Program-made: the position numbers and the translations under genes
From: an uncultured Flavobacteriaceae bacterium
Lineage (GTDB): Bacteria > Bacteroidota > Bacteroidia > Flavobacteriales > Flavobacteriaceae
DNA length: 64,000 nt
NCBI GenBank assembly: GCA_943788095.1
Contig: CALSOZ010000001.1
Coordinates: 310,001-374,000, forward strand
Direction of reading: 5' to 3'
In this document: one piece after another, positions 8,681 to 19,513 of the stretch
Layout: each line of letters begins with the position of its first letter
Numbering within the stretch: position 1 is the stretch's first letter
The notes under the pieces: generated by a model
What the model was told of the DNA's origin: nothing
The model's input: the letters and a program-made list of their open reading frames with translations, nothing else
Databases searched by the model: none

Positions 8681-9262
8681 TTAGTTTATAAATTCAGCTA
8701 CTTTTTTATATGCTTCTTTCTGAGCGGTTTCTAAAACATCGTTTTCAATAATACAATCAAAAAGAGGCGCAGTCGCCAGTTCTGCGGAGGCTTTCGCAAC
8801 GCGCATATTAATTTTATCTTGGGTTTCGGTTTTTCTTTTTTTGAGACGAATTTTTAATTCATCGATGCTTGGCGGTTTTACAAAAATCGCCAAAGTTTCT
8901 TTTGGAAATTTACGTTTAATCCGCAAGCCACCTGAGACATCAATGTCAAAAATGACATGTTTTCCCAAGGCCCAAATTCGTTCTACTTCCGACTTGAGTG
9001 TGCCATAAAAATTATCTCTATAAACTTCTTCCCATTCCAGAAAATCATCGGATTTTATGTGTTGTTTAAACGCATCACTCGACAAAAAATAATAGTCTTT
9101 TTCATCAACTTCAGTCCCTCTTTTTGGGCGGGATGTAGCCGAAACAGAAAACTCTAAATTCAGTTCTTGTTTTGTTAATAGATGTCTTACAATCGTTGTT
9201 TTTCCCGATCCTGATGGTGCCGAAAACACAATCAATTTTCCTTGTTTTATCTTAGAGGACAT
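8681..9262 (-). CDS. gmk: guanylate kinase
   Basis: GKLIVFSAPSGSGKTTIV, SVSATSRPKRGTEVDEKDYYFLS. Confidence 0.95.
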   Translation of the reverse strand: MSSKIKQGKLIVFSAPSGSGKTTIVRHLLTKQELNLEFSVSATSRPKRGTEVDEKDYYFLSSDAFKQHIKSDDFLEWEEVYRDNFYGTLKSEVERIWALGKHVIFDIDVSGGLRIKRKFPKETLAIFVKPPSIDELKIRLKKRKTETQDKINMRVAKASAELATAPLFDCIIENDVLETAQKEAYKKVAEFIN

Positions 9263-10109
9263 TGAGTAATTGTTCTTTAATTTTTTCTAATTCATCTTTC
9301 ATTTGGACCACCAATTTTTGCATGGATGCAAAATTTGCTTTAGATCCAATGGTGTTAATCTCACGGCCAATTTCTTGAGAAATAAACCCTAATTTTTTGC
9401 CATTTGAATCGGCAGAGTTTAAAGTTTTTATAAAGTATTCTAAATGGTTTTGAAGCCGTACTTTTTCTTCGGTAATATCAAATTTTTCGATGTAATATAC
9501 CAGTTCTTGTTCAAATCGGTTTTCGTCATATTTTTCTTTCAATTCTGCCACCCCTTTATGCAAGCGATCTCGCACATTGCTGATCCGTTCTGGGTCTATT
9601 TCAAGCACTTGCTCCAATAAATCAGAGATGATTGCGATACGGTTTGAAAAATCAGCTTCTAATACTTTTCCTTCTTCTAAGCGATATAATTCAATTTTTT
9701 CTAAGGCTGTGTGAATTTCATTTAGAATGGAAGCCCATTCGTTTTCATCAATATCATCGCGTTCGGTACTGATCGCGTCGGGCATTTTCACCGCCATTTT
9801 TAGAAGCTCCATAGCATCTCCACTTGCGAGACCTTCCAATTGTTTCATGTATTTTCTCACAACAGTTGGGTTGACGTTTGTAAACGTTTCTTCACCAGTA
9901 ATTTCAAAAAACAACGAAAAATCTACTTTACCTCTATGTAATTTTGAAGCAATTAGCTTTCGAAGTTCCAACTCTTTAGCCTTGTACATAGACGGTATGC
10001 GCATGTTGAGGTCTAAGGATTTACTGTTCAATGATTTTAGCTCAATTGAAATAGTTTTGTTTGGTAATTGTAATACAGACTTACCATAGCCCGTCATGGA
10101 ATGTATCAT
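9252..10109 (-). CDS. YicC/YloC family endoribonuclease
   Basis: MIHSMTGYGK N terminus and KLGFISQEIGREINTIGSKA C-terminal motif. Confidence 0.92.
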   Translation of the reverse strand: MIHSMTGYGKSVLQLPNKTISIELKSLNSKSLDLNMRIPSMYKAKELELRKLIASKLHRGKVDFSLFFEITGEETFTNVNPTVVRKYMKQLEGLASGDAMELLKMAVKMPDAISTERDDIDENEWASILNEIHTALEKIELYRLEEGKVLEADFSNRIAIISDLLEQVLEIDPERISNVRDRLHKGVAELKEKYDENRFEQELVYYIEKFDITEEKVRLQNHLEYFIKTLNSADSNGKKLGFISQEIGREINTIGSKANFASMQKLVVQMKDELEKIKEQLLNVL

Positions 10110-10250
10110 TCGTTGGAATTATAAACTTTTTCCAAAGATACTGAAAACCAATAAGTATACCCAAGTAGAATATCAACCTTTACGCATCAAAATGGATAAA
10201 CTCAAAAAATTCCTTATATTGTTTTCAACTTAACTAAAAATCTACTTATT

Positions 10251-10694
10251 ATGGAAAATTTTTCAATGAATTGGTTGGCTGTTATTGTGTCAGCACTAGT
10301 CCCTTTAATTATTGGCGCTTTTTGGTACCATCCCAAAGTATTTGGATCTGCTTGGATGAAAGCAACCGGAATTACCGAAGAAAAAATCAAACCAGCATCC
10401 CCTCTAAAAGCGTATATTATAGCGTTGATCATGTCGGTTGTTTTATCTTTTTATTTATACATCAATGTTTTGGTCGGAGGCCCTGATGAGATGCGTCATG
10501 GCACAGAAGCTTTTATGACCTTTAGACACGGTTTTGTTCACGGCGCTTTTTTAGCCGTTTTTGTGGTACTTCCAACGATGGCGACCAATAGTTTCTTTGA
10601 AATGAAATCGACTAAATACATTTTTATCAATGTGTTTTATTGGGTCGTTTCTTTGGCTTTTATGGGAGGCATCTTAAACGGATGGCCTGTATAA
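10251..10694 (+). CDS. DUF1761-like membrane protein
   Basis: NWLAVIVSALVPLIIGAFWYHPKVFGSAWMKATG... Confidence 0.8.
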   Translation: MENFSMNWLAVIVSALVPLIIGAFWYHPKVFGSAWMKATGITEEKIKPASPLKAYIIALIMSVVLSFYLYINVLVGGPDEMRHGTEAFMTFRHGFVHGAFLAVFVVLPTMATNSFFEMKSTKYIFINVFYWVVSLAFMGGILNGWPV

Positions 10695-10708
10695 CATATA
10701 AATTCATA

Positions 10709-10734
10709 ACAGAAAGGCTTCGGCCTTTTTGTTA
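10709..10734. terminator. bidirectional intrinsic terminator between convergent genes
   Basis: aacagaaaggcttcggcctttttgtt inverted repeat with TTCG loop. Confidence 0.75.
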
Positions 10735-11871
10735 TTTAAAGGGTGAGTGTTGTTTAAATTCTTTGATTTTTATGCGTCTTAAAAAGGGCGTTATTAAAGA
10801 ATTTATGAAGGAGTTTTTGTGTTTTATATAACAACTTAGCTCCAAAGGTTTGGCGCCTATCGTGGTTTTTATTTCGGAAGCTGTGCGACCCAAATTGATA
10901 GAAGACACTTGCTTTTCGATGCCGAGTCTTACATAATCATTTAAAATACGGGTGTAAATGGCATGGGACTTATTCAACTTGTAATCCAATCCAATAAAAT
11001 GTGCATCAAGATGGTTTTTATTGACAAGTGCCGTTAAAAAGCCAACAAGCTTATCGTCTAAAAAATAGGCTTTCACTATAAAATCTTCTTTCAAGGCCGA
11101 TCCTAGATGACTGTACGTGTTTAGATTTAAAACTTGCGCATTAAAGCTCGCATTGGCAATAGTATTTTGATACAAGGCTTGTAATTCTCCTTTATAAGTC
11201 TCCAAATCCTGTGCATTAAATATGCGTGTTTTTAAAGTGCTACTTTTGGAATCGGCTTTGTTTGCTTTGACTCGATATTTTGATTTTAAAACGTTTTTAT
11301 AATCCTCAAAATTTTTCCATTCTGGTTTTAGTTGAATAATCATATTAGGCTCCACCTTGATCTCACTATAGCCAAAATTTAAAAACTGGCGTGTATTTTT
11401 AAGAGATTCAAACCTAAAATCTTTAATGAAAAGGGCATGTAACGGTTTAGAGTTAGCGGCAACAGCATCTAAAGCGGCTCCAATTTCTTTCATAATAACT
11501 TCTGAAGAAATACTTTTGGATGTACAAATACCATGTTCACCACTCAAAAATACATTGCCACAGAACATGATTTTTATATGCTCGTTACAAAAAAAGAAAC
11601 TTAAAAATTTTCGAATGAAGGGCGCTACTTTTATATTTTTCAACATCCCTTCTACATTCAGACTAATGATCTGAACTAGCGCAAGGGCCACCGTGTTTTT
11701 ATTAATATCGGACAGAGCGATGTACTTGAATTCAATTTGAGGGTTAGAAACTTCAAAAGCTTTTAGGAATGGTTTTGAAAAATAGACGTTCTTTTCGGAA
11801 TTAATATGTTCAAAAATAACAGGGTCGATAAGATCAACTGAAGGGTATAAAGAAGTTATATAAGAACTCAT
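10732..11871 (-). CDS. hypothetical protein, possibly GNAT/FemAB-like acyltransferase
   Basis: 379 aa; C-terminal half FLDDKLVGFLTALVNKNHLDAHFIGLDYKLNKSHAIYTRILNDYVRLGI resembles GNAT-fold proteins. Confidence 0.55.
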   Translation of the reverse strand: MSSYITSLYPSVDLIDPVIFEHINSEKNVYFSKPFLKAFEVSNPQIEFKYIALSDINKNTVALALVQIISLNVEGMLKNIKVAPFIRKFLSFFFCNEHIKIMFCGNVFLSGEHGICTSKSISSEVIMKEIGAALDAVAANSKPLHALFIKDFRFESLKNTRQFLNFGYSEIKVEPNMIIQLKPEWKNFEDYKNVLKSKYRVKANKADSKSSTLKTRIFNAQDLETYKGELQALYQNTIANASFNAQVLNLNTYSHLGSALKEDFIVKAYFLDDKLVGFLTALVNKNHLDAHFIGLDYKLNKSHAIYTRILNDYVRLGIEKQVSSINLGRTASEIKTTIGAKPLELSCYIKHKNSFINSLITPFLRRIKIKEFKQHSPFK

Positions 11872-12767
11872 TTTGTAGTGTGTTGTGTCGGATTCTTAGA
11901 AACCAAATATACACCTAAAAATATTAAACCAGCTGCCAGAATTTTAACCGTACTCAAGCTGTCGCTCCCCATCATAATCGCAAAAATTCCTGCAATAATT
12001 GGCTGAATATAGACAAAGGTGCTAACGGTTGTGGCGCTCAGGCTTCGCAATGCGATTGGATTCAACAAATAGGTTGCAAATGTAGCACCCACCACAACAA
12101 ACAAAGACGAAAACCAGATATAAGGCGTGAAGCTACTCCAGTTGACAGCTGCTAACTCACTGCATCCAAATGGAAACACAAAGACGGTTCCAAACAAAAA
12201 CAACCATTTAATAAAAGTATACGGGTGGTATTTATTGGTTAATTTTTTTACCAAAATTAAATAGTAACTGTATGAAGCCGCATTTACTAAAATTAAAAAA
12301 TTACCCAATAAGACATTGTCTCCTGAGCCCATAGAACGATTGTAGATGCTTAAAATTAAGGCGCCAGAAAGCCCTGCCAAAACCCCTGCTACTTTAACTT
12401 TTGTAATCCTTTCTCCAAAAATGATCGCAGAAAGCATCAATACAATAATAGGCGTAGTAACCATAATCACTGACCCATTTATAGGGGTGGTGAACTGAAG
12501 TCCTTTGAAAAAAGCTAGCATATTAAGAGCCACTCCAAAAAGGGCCGCGAGCATAAATTTGGAAAAATCTTCTCGGTCTATTTTCTCACTAGGAGTCCAG
12601 ATACTAAACAGCCAAAAAAGGACTGTTGCTAAGCTGACTCTAAATAAAATAAACCCATAAGGCTGCATATATCCACCATCAATTACATCATTTGCAAAGG
12701 TAAAGGTTACTCCATAGAATAGCTGCACCAATAGAAGCGCAAAGAGAGCAAATCTATTATTTTTCAT
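11868..12767 (-). CDS. EamA/DMT family transporter
   Basis: Ten-TM pattern; GVALNMLAFFKGLQFTTPINGSVIMVTTPIIVLMLSAIIFGERIT. Confidence 0.88.
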   Translation of the reverse strand: MKNNRFALFALLLVQLFYGVTFTFANDVIDGGYMQPYGFILFRVSLATVLFWLFSIWTPSEKIDREDFSKFMLAALFGVALNMLAFFKGLQFTTPINGSVIMVTTPIIVLMLSAIIFGERITKVKVAGVLAGLSGALILSIYNRSMGSGDNVLLGNFLILVNAASYSYYLILVKKLTNKYHPYTFIKWLFLFGTVFVFPFGCSELAAVNWSSFTPYIWFSSLFVVVGATFATYLLNPIALRSLSATTVSTFVYIQPIIAGIFAIMMGSDSLSTVKILAAGLIFLGVYLVSKNPTQHTTK

Positions 12768-13116
12768 TCAAAATCGCTGTTTTTGCGGAATTAATAACTT
12801 TTGAACTATTACCAACAAATAGTTGTCCATTTAAAACGAGAACAGGGCGTTTTAGAAATGTATAATGTTCAAGAATATAATTTTTATAGCCATCTTCGTC
12901 AAGAGATTTATCCTTCAAACCCAAATCTTTGTATAATTTTGCACGCTTGCTAAAAAGCGCCTCGTAGCTGCCAGAGATTTCTTTGAGTTGCTCTAGCTCA
13001 TCTGAACTGATAGGCGTTTTTTTTATGTCTTGTAATTCAAATTCCGCTCCTAAATCCAAGTGATCTAAAATTCGTTGACAGGTATTACAGCTACTCAAAA
13101 AATAGAATTTTTTCAT
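12757..13116 (-). CDS. ArsC/Spx family glutaredoxin-like protein
   Basis: KFYFLSSCNTCQRILDHLDL CxxC, LKRPVLVLNGQLFVGN. Confidence 0.85.
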   Translation of the reverse strand: MKKFYFLSSCNTCQRILDHLDLGAEFELQDIKKTPISSDELEQLKEISGSYEALFSKRAKLYKDLGLKDKSLDEDGYKNYILEHYTFLKRPVLVLNGQLFVGNSSKVINSAKTAILNEK

Positions 13117-13184
13117 GCGATTCTTTTCTTATTTTTACAAAGAAAATCATTTCTTTACAAAGAACTAACTTATAATTCAATAAT

Positions 13185-13640
13185 ATGGATTTCAATCACG
13201 AAGTAACATTACAAAACAGAAAACTTTTACTAAAAATCATTGAAAAATTCTCTTTAGACCAGCTTAATACCATCCCAAAAGGCTACCGAAATTCTATTTT
13301 TTGGAATGTGGCCCACATCGTTGTAACGCAGCAATTGTTGGTATATGGATTGTCTAACACTCCATTATTAGTAGATGACTCCTTGGTACAAGCCTACCGA
13401 AAAGGGACTCAAACAGAACACGATGCAACCGAAGAAGAGTTCGCAATGATAAAATCACTTATGATTTCTACAATTGAAAACACTAAACTAGACTATGAAA
13501 AAGGCGCTTTCAAGAACTTCTCACCCTATACAACTTCCTTAAATGTCACGCTCACAAGTGTGGAAGAAGCTTTGAGCTTCAACACGTTTCACGAAGGTAT
13601 TCACCTAGGATATATTTTAGCGATGAAAAACAGTCTCTAA
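13185..13640 (+). CDS. DinB family protein
   Basis: NSIFWNVAHIVVTQQLLVYGLS...FHEGIHLGYILAMK metal-ligand His pattern. Confidence 0.8.
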   Translation: MDFNHEVTLQNRKLLLKIIEKFSLDQLNTIPKGYRNSIFWNVAHIVVTQQLLVYGLSNTPLLVDDSLVQAYRKGTQTEHDATEEEFAMIKSLMISTIENTKLDYEKGAFKNFSPYTTSLNVTLTSVEEALSFNTFHEGIHLGYILAMKNSL

Positions 13641-13650
13641 CATAAACACT

Positions 13651-14790
13651 ATGAAATTTAATACCAAAACTATCCACGGCGGTCAATCGCCCGACAAAGC
13701 CTATGGCGCTGTAATGCCACCGATTTATCAGACCACAACCTATGCTCAAACGACTCCCGGAGGCCATCAAGGGTATGAATATTCGCGGTCTCATAACCCC
13801 ACGAGACATGCATTAGAAAAGTCGTTTGCGAGTATTGAAAACGGACAATTTGGACTGGCATTTGGATCTGGGTTAGCGGCCATTGATGCCGTATTAAAGC
13901 TTTTAAAGCCAGGCGATGAAGTCATTTCAACCAACGATTTATACGGTGGTTCTTACCGATTATTTACTCATATTTTTGAGAAATTTCAGATCAAATTTCA
14001 TTTTATTGGTATGGGAAATGCCAGTAATATCGAAACACATATCAACTTAAACACCAAGCTAATTTGGGTTGAAACCCCTACCAATCCGATGCTCAATATC
14101 ATTGATATAAAAGCAGTCTCTCGCATTGCAAAGCAACACCAGGTTCTGCTCGCAGTGGACAATACATTTGCGACGCCATACTTGCAACGACCATTAGATT
14201 TAGGTGCTGATATTGTCATGCATTCCGCTACAAAATATTTGGGTGGTCATAGCGATGTGGTGATGGGTGCTTTAGCAGTCAAAGACAAAATCTTAGCGGA
14301 TCAATTGTATTTTATTCAAAATGCGAGCGGAGCTATTTGTGGACCTCAAGACAGTTTTTTGGTTTTAAGAGGAATTAAAACGCTGCACATTCGCATGCAA
14401 CGCCATTGTGAAAATGCAAGAGCAGTCGCGACATTTTTGTTGAATCATCCAAAAGTAGAAAACGTCTTTTGGCCTGGGTTTGAGTCGCACCCAAATCATG
14501 ACATTGCCAAAGAGCAAATGGACGATTTTGGAGGGATGCTGTCATTTACAACCAAAGGAAACAATTTTGAAGAGGCTATTAAAATGGTTGAAAATCTTAA
14601 AATTTTTACATTGGCAGAATCTCTTGGAGGCGTAGAATCTTTAGCGGGGCACCCCGCCAGTATGACCCATGCAAGTATTCCAAAAGAAGCGCGTGAAAAA
14701 ACGGGTGTTATAGATTCATTAATTCGCTTGAGTGTCGGAATCGAAGACGCTGAAGACCTGATTGAAGATTTAAAACAGGCCTTAAACTAG
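13651..14790 (+). CDS. metB: cystathionine gamma-synthase/lyase family PLP enzyme
   Basis: FNTKTIHGGQSPD...YEYSRSHNPTR...VETPTNPMLNIIDI...HSATKYLGGHSDVVMGAL. Confidence 0.87.
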   Translation: MKFNTKTIHGGQSPDKAYGAVMPPIYQTTTYAQTTPGGHQGYEYSRSHNPTRHALEKSFASIENGQFGLAFGSGLAAIDAVLKLLKPGDEVISTNDLYGGSYRLFTHIFEKFQIKFHFIGMGNASNIETHINLNTKLIWVETPTNPMLNIIDIKAVSRIAKQHQVLLAVDNTFATPYLQRPLDLGADIVMHSATKYLGGHSDVVMGALAVKDKILADQLYFIQNASGAICGPQDSFLVLRGIKTLHIRMQRHCENARAVATFLLNHPKVENVFWPGFESHPNHDIAKEQMDDFGGMLSFTTKGNNFEEAIKMVENLKIFTLAESLGGVESLAGHPASMTHASIPKEAREKTGVIDSLIRLSVGIEDAEDLIEDLKQALN

Positions 14791-14921
14791 TGTTTTATGC
14801 AACGAATTACATATTTCATTAAATAATTCCCATTAAAATATCAAATTAAGAATTTATATCTTAATTATCGACCCCTAATTATCAAATACAAAAAAATATA
14901 CCATTATTTTTAAAGATATTA

Positions 14922-14929
14922 TATATTTG
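14922..14929 (+). promoter_or_regulatory. candidate Bacteroidota -7 element upstream of gdhA
   Basis: TATATTTG matches TAnnTTTG, about 42 nt before the ATG; no clean -33 element found. Confidence 0.4.
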
Positions 14930-14971
14930 TAGTCTATAATATTTAAATTTTAACACCCCAAGTAGTTTGAT

Positions 14972-16318
14972 ATGGAAGAAAAAATAAAAGGATTTTTAGA
15001 TCTAGTAAAGGAAAGAAACGGACATGAATCTGAATTTATTCAGGCGGTAGAAGAAGTTGCTGAAACCGTGATTCCTTACATTGTGAAACATGATATTTAT
15101 CATGGAAAAAACATCTTGTTAAGGATGGTTGAGCCCGAACGCGCGATTTCATTTCGAGTCAATTGGGTCGATGATCATGGCGAAATACAGGTGAATCGGG
15201 GGTATCGAATTCAAATGAATTCAGCCATTGGACCGTATAAAGGAGGGCTTCGATTTCATCCAACGGTTAATATGAGTATTTTGAAATTCTTAGCATTTGA
15301 ACAAGTTTTCAAAAACAGCTTAACAACTCTTCCAATGGGCGGCGGAAAAGGTGGAAGTGACTTTGACCCAAAAGGAAAAAGTGATAATGAAATCATGCGA
15401 TTTTGTCATGCATTTATGAGTGAGTTGTTTCGTCATATTGGCCCAAATACGGATATCCCAGCAGGAGATATTGGTGTTGGAGGTCGCGAAATCGGATTCC
15501 TTTTTGGAATGTATAAAAAATTAAAAAACGAATTTACGGGTGTTCTTACAGGAAAAGGAATGACTTGGGGAGGATCACTGATTCGTCCAGAAGCTACAGG
15601 TTATGGAAATGTGTATTTTGCTGAAAAAATGTTGCAAACTAAAGGCGATAGTTTTAAAGGAAAAACAGTTGTAATTTCTGGATCTGGAAATGTCGCACAA
15701 TACGCTGCCGAAAAAACAATTCAACTCGGAGGTAAAGTAGTTACTTTATCAGATTCTTCAGGTTACATCTTAGATCATGAGGGGATTGACACTGATAAGT
15801 TGGCATTTGTAATGGAGCTTAAAAACATTAAAAGAGGCCGAATAAGCGAATATACTAAGGTCTATCCAAATGCTAAGTTTGTGGCTAACAAAACGCCTTG
15901 GGAGGTGAAATGTGAGGTTGCATTACCTTGCGCCACCCAAAATGAGTTAAATGAGCATGACGCTGAGATGTTGTTAAAAAACGGTTGTATTTGTGTGAGC
16001 GAAGGCGCCAATATGCCTTCGACAAAAGATGCAATTACAAAGTTCCACGAAGCTCAGATCTTATTTGCTCCTGGGAAAGCATCCAATGCTGGCGGTGTTG
16101 CAACTTCAGGACTGGAAATGACTCAAAACTCTTTACGTTACAATTGGTCAAGAGAAGAAGTTGATGAAAAGCTAAAAGATATCATGTCTAATATTCACGA
16201 TGCGTGTATTGAATATGGTAAAGACGAAAAAACAGGGTATATCGATTATGTAAAAGGGGCCAATATTGCAGGGTTCGTAAAAGTAGCCGACGCAATGCTC
16301 GCACAAGGCGTCGTGTAA
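14972..16318 (+). CDS. gdhA: NADP-specific glutamate dehydrogenase
   Basis: GGLRFHPTVNMSILKFLAFEQVFKNSLTTLPMGGGKGGSDFDPKGKSD, PAGDIGVGGREIGFLFG. Confidence 0.96.
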   Translation: MEEKIKGFLDLVKERNGHESEFIQAVEEVAETVIPYIVKHDIYHGKNILLRMVEPERAISFRVNWVDDHGEIQVNRGYRIQMNSAIGPYKGGLRFHPTVNMSILKFLAFEQVFKNSLTTLPMGGGKGGSDFDPKGKSDNEIMRFCHAFMSELFRHIGPNTDIPAGDIGVGGREIGFLFGMYKKLKNEFTGVLTGKGMTWGGSLIRPEATGYGNVYFAEKMLQTKGDSFKGKTVVISGSGNVAQYAAEKTIQLGGKVVTLSDSSGYILDHEGIDTDKLAFVMELKNIKRGRISEYTKVYPNAKFVANKTPWEVKCEVALPCATQNELNEHDAEMLLKNGCICVSEGANMPSTKDAITKFHEAQILFAPGKASNAGGVATSGLEMTQNSLRYNWSREEVDEKLKDIMSNIHDACIEYGKDEKTGYIDYVKGANIAGFVKVADAMLAQGVV

Positions 16319-16337
16319 TAACGACCAGACATATTCT

Positions 16338-16369
16338 AAAAAGCTTTCAAATCAATGAAAGCTTTTTTT
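16338..16369 (+). terminator. intrinsic terminator after gdhA
   Basis: aaaaagctttcaaatcaatgaaagcttttttt hairpin plus T tract. Confidence 0.8.
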
Positions 16370-16435
16370 GTTTATATATAATAATGCGACAATTTCTCGT
16401 TAGTTATAAATATATTTGAACCTAAATATCAATTC

Positions 16436-18796
16436 GTGAAAACATACTTTTATGTACTTATCCTCTTTTTTGTGCTCTCCACGTTTTCTTGGGGCCAGAA
16501 CGATGATACATCATGGATTGGACATTTTTCATATTTGAACATTAAGGAAGTTGTTCAAGGGGATACAAAATTTTATGCAGCTTCAGAAAATTCAATCTTT
16601 TCCTATGACCCAAGTACCAATCAACTCGAAACGATTACAACACTTAATGGGCTCTCAGGAGAGTTAATCTCAACAATTCATTATAGCAGCAATTATCAAT
16701 TATTGTTGATAGGTTATAAAAATGGTTTGATCGAAGTTTTTAAAGATACAGAAAAACAAGTTTTAAAAGTAATTGATGTTATCAATAAAACAACCATACC
16801 ATCGTCTCAAAAAAAAATCAACCACTTTAACGAACTTGGTAACGTTGTATATATCGCAACAGATTACGGAATTTCAGTGTATAATCTAGAAAATTTAGAG
16901 TTTGGGGACACATATTACATTGGAACAAATGGGACGCAGGTAAGCGTTAATCAAACCGCTGTTTTTAACAATGAATTATATGCAGCTTGTGGATATAATA
17001 CGGGGTTAAAAAAAGCAAGCTTATCCAATGCAAATTTAATAGATTTTAAATTTTGGGATTTAGTAGTTTCTGGGGATTTTAAATTTATTGGCGCTAATGC
17101 TACTAGTTTATACACGATAAAGTCAAATGATATTTTATATAAAATCGAAGGATCAACCCTAGAGGTTAAGACCGCTTTACCGCAGTCGGTTTTAGAGTTG
17201 AAGCTATCTGACGATTCTGTTTTGGTATCGACTCCATCCGTTATTTATCATTATGATGCGACGATTAACCTTATAGATACGCTTCCAGTTAGGGATGAAT
17301 TTGACACTAGCTATACTAGCGCATTACTCTTAAACGATGCGCTTTATATTGGTACAACTGATTTTGGGGTGTTAAAATCAGATATGAGATCATCCTTAGG
17401 CTATGAGGAAATACACCCCTCTGGACCGCTTAGAAATAGTGTATTTTCTTTGGAATACGGCTATGATAATTTATGGGTTACTTTTGGAGCCTATTCAATA
17501 TTTTTCACCCCAAATTTAAAAAAAAGAGGGATAAGCCGTTTACAAAATGTTGAATGGGATAATGTAATATATGACAGTATTCAAAATACAGTCCAATCCA
17601 ATGTTTACGACTTAAATAAAATCTCCATAAACCCCTTAGACCCAGACCAAATATTTATAAGCTCACTTCACAGTGGCTTATTAAGTCTTAAAGTTGAGGA
17701 CTCCATGACCCTTTTTGACCCGTCTAATAGCGGATTAGAGGCTCTAATATATACACCTGATCCAAATTATATTTCCATTCGTGTTTCAGGATCTGTTTTT
17801 GATGACCAAAGCGATTTGTGGATTTTAAATTCTAAAGTTAAAAGGCCTCTCAAAAAATTAAGCCCAATTAATAACCAATGGACTTCATACGATTTCACAT
17901 CCATTATACCAGATCCTTTAAGTGACGAAAATGGTTTTAGTGAAATTGTTATCGGACCGGATGGAACAAAATGGATTGGGAGTTATAGATCTGGTTTGAT
18001 TGGTTTCAATGAAAATGGGATGTTGCTAAAAAACATAAACGATAAAGATGTTTCGAACCTTCCGACAACCGCAGTCAAAGCATTAGCACTAGATAAAAAC
18101 AACGTCCTCTGGATTGGAACTTACAGAGGTTTAAGAGTTTTGTATAATACCTCAAATTTTTTCACAGAAGATATCGTAAGAACCGAACCTATTATTATTC
18201 TCGAAGATGGCATTGCACAAGAGTTATTGTCGCTACAATTTATATCAGATATCATCGTTGATGGATCAAACAATAAATGGATTTCTACGGCAGATGCCGG
18301 CGTTTTTTATGTATCATCGGATGGTCAAAACACCATTCACCATTTCACTAAAGACAATTCGCCACTTCCTTCAAATGGCGTGAATGATATGGCTTTAGAT
18401 TCCAAAAATGGGATTATATATTTTGGAACCGATCGGGGTTTGGTCGCCTTTAAAACAGGTGGGTCTAGCACAAACGAATCACTCGAAGCGGTTTATGTGT
18501 ATCCAAATCCTGTAAGACCAGGTTTTAATATGGCCGAGGATAAGATCAAAATCCAAAACATTAGTGAAAATGTTAATATCAAAATAACCGACATTGAAGG
18601 TAATTTAGTCGCCGAAGCACAATCGAATGTTAATTTACGTTACAAAGGTAACAACCTTGAGCTCGACGGTGGAACGGCTTATTGGAATGGAAAAAATTTA
18701 GCAAATAACACGGTGGCTTCTGGAGTTTATGTTGTACTTCTTTCAGACTTTGACACCCTTGAAACGAAAGTTTCAAAAATAATGATCATACGCTAA
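16436..18796 (+). CDS. porZ: T9SS component PorZ-like beta-propeller protein (GTG start)
   Basis: NDDTSWIGHFSYLNIKEVVQGDTKFYAASENSIFSYDPSTNQ start, repeated IWIGTxxGL propeller motifs, C-terminal sorting-like domain; adjacent recO. Confidence 0.82.
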   Translation: MKTYFYVLILFFVLSTFSWGQNDDTSWIGHFSYLNIKEVVQGDTKFYAASENSIFSYDPSTNQLETITTLNGLSGELISTIHYSSNYQLLLIGYKNGLIEVFKDTEKQVLKVIDVINKTTIPSSQKKINHFNELGNVVYIATDYGISVYNLENLEFGDTYYIGTNGTQVSVNQTAVFNNELYAACGYNTGLKKASLSNANLIDFKFWDLVVSGDFKFIGANATSLYTIKSNDILYKIEGSTLEVKTALPQSVLELKLSDDSVLVSTPSVIYHYDATINLIDTLPVRDEFDTSYTSALLLNDALYIGTTDFGVLKSDMRSSLGYEEIHPSGPLRNSVFSLEYGYDNLWVTFGAYSIFFTPNLKKRGISRLQNVEWDNVIYDSIQNTVQSNVYDLNKISINPLDPDQIFISSLHSGLLSLKVEDSMTLFDPSNSGLEALIYTPDPNYISIRVSGSVFDDQSDLWILNSKVKRPLKKLSPINNQWTSYDFTSIIPDPLSDENGFSEIVIGPDGTKWIGSYRSGLIGFNENGMLLKNINDKDVSNLPTTAVKALALDKNNVLWIGTYRGLRVLYNTSNFFTEDIVRTEPIIILEDGIAQELLSLQFISDIIVDGSNNKWISTADAGVFYVSSDGQNTIHHFTKDNSPLPSNGVNDMALDSKNGIIYFGTDRGLVAFKTGGSSTNESLEAVYVYPNPVRPGFNMAEDKIKIQNISENVNIKITDIEGNLVAEAQSNVNLRYKGNNLELDGGTAYWNGKNLANNTVASGVYVVLLSDFDTLETKVSKIMIIR

Positions 18797-19512
18797 TGGT
18801 TATTTCAACGAAAGCAATTGTCATCTCAAAAATTAAATATAACGACAACGATCTTATAGTTAAATGCTACACTGCGTCTTCTGGAGTGAAAAGTTATTTA
18901 ATTAAAAACGCCTCTAAAACTAAAAAAGGGAAACTAAAGCCTGCTTATTTTCAACTACTTTCATTACTACAAATAGAAGCAGAGCATAAGGAAACTCGAG
19001 GGTTACAATATTTCAAAGAAGTTCGCCTACACAAACCTTACGAATCGCTACACACCAATATTTTTAAATCAACAGTTTTATTGTTTTTATCCGAAATTTT
19101 ATCAATGATTTTAAACGAGGAAGAAGCCAATACGCCTCTTTTTGAATACATTGAAACCACCCTGTTATGGTTTGATGCCAGTGAAAACACAGGCACATTT
19201 CATCATCAATTTTTAATGGGATTGACAAAGTTTTTAGGGATCAATCCAGATACAACTCAAAACGACCAACCTTATTTTAATTTGCAAGATGGTAAATTTC
19301 AACCCAACCTAGGGGACTACTGTGTTAGTGGTGAAAAATTAAAATTATTAAAACCATTCTTGGGCACAAAATTTGATACGACAATAACGCACGCGCTAAA
19401 TGCTTTTCAAAAGCACGAATTACTCAATATGATTTTAAGCTATTTTAAATTACATTTGCATGCATTTAAACACCCCAAGTCATTAACAGTTTTAAATCAA
19501 GTATACAGCTAA
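18796..19512 (+). CDS. recO: DNA repair protein RecO
   Basis: STKAIVISKIKYNDNDLIVKCYTASSGVKSYLIKNASKTKKGKLKPAYFQLLSLLQIE. Confidence 0.9.
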   Translation: MVISTKAIVISKIKYNDNDLIVKCYTASSGVKSYLIKNASKTKKGKLKPAYFQLLSLLQIEAEHKETRGLQYFKEVRLHKPYESLHTNIFKSTVLLFLSEILSMILNEEEANTPLFEYIETTLLWFDASENTGTFHHQFLMGLTKFLGINPDTTQNDQPYFNLQDGKFQPNLGDYCVSGEKLKLLKPFLGTKFDTTITHALNAFQKHELLNMILSYFKLHLHAFKHPKSLTVLNQVYS

Positions 19513-19513
19513 A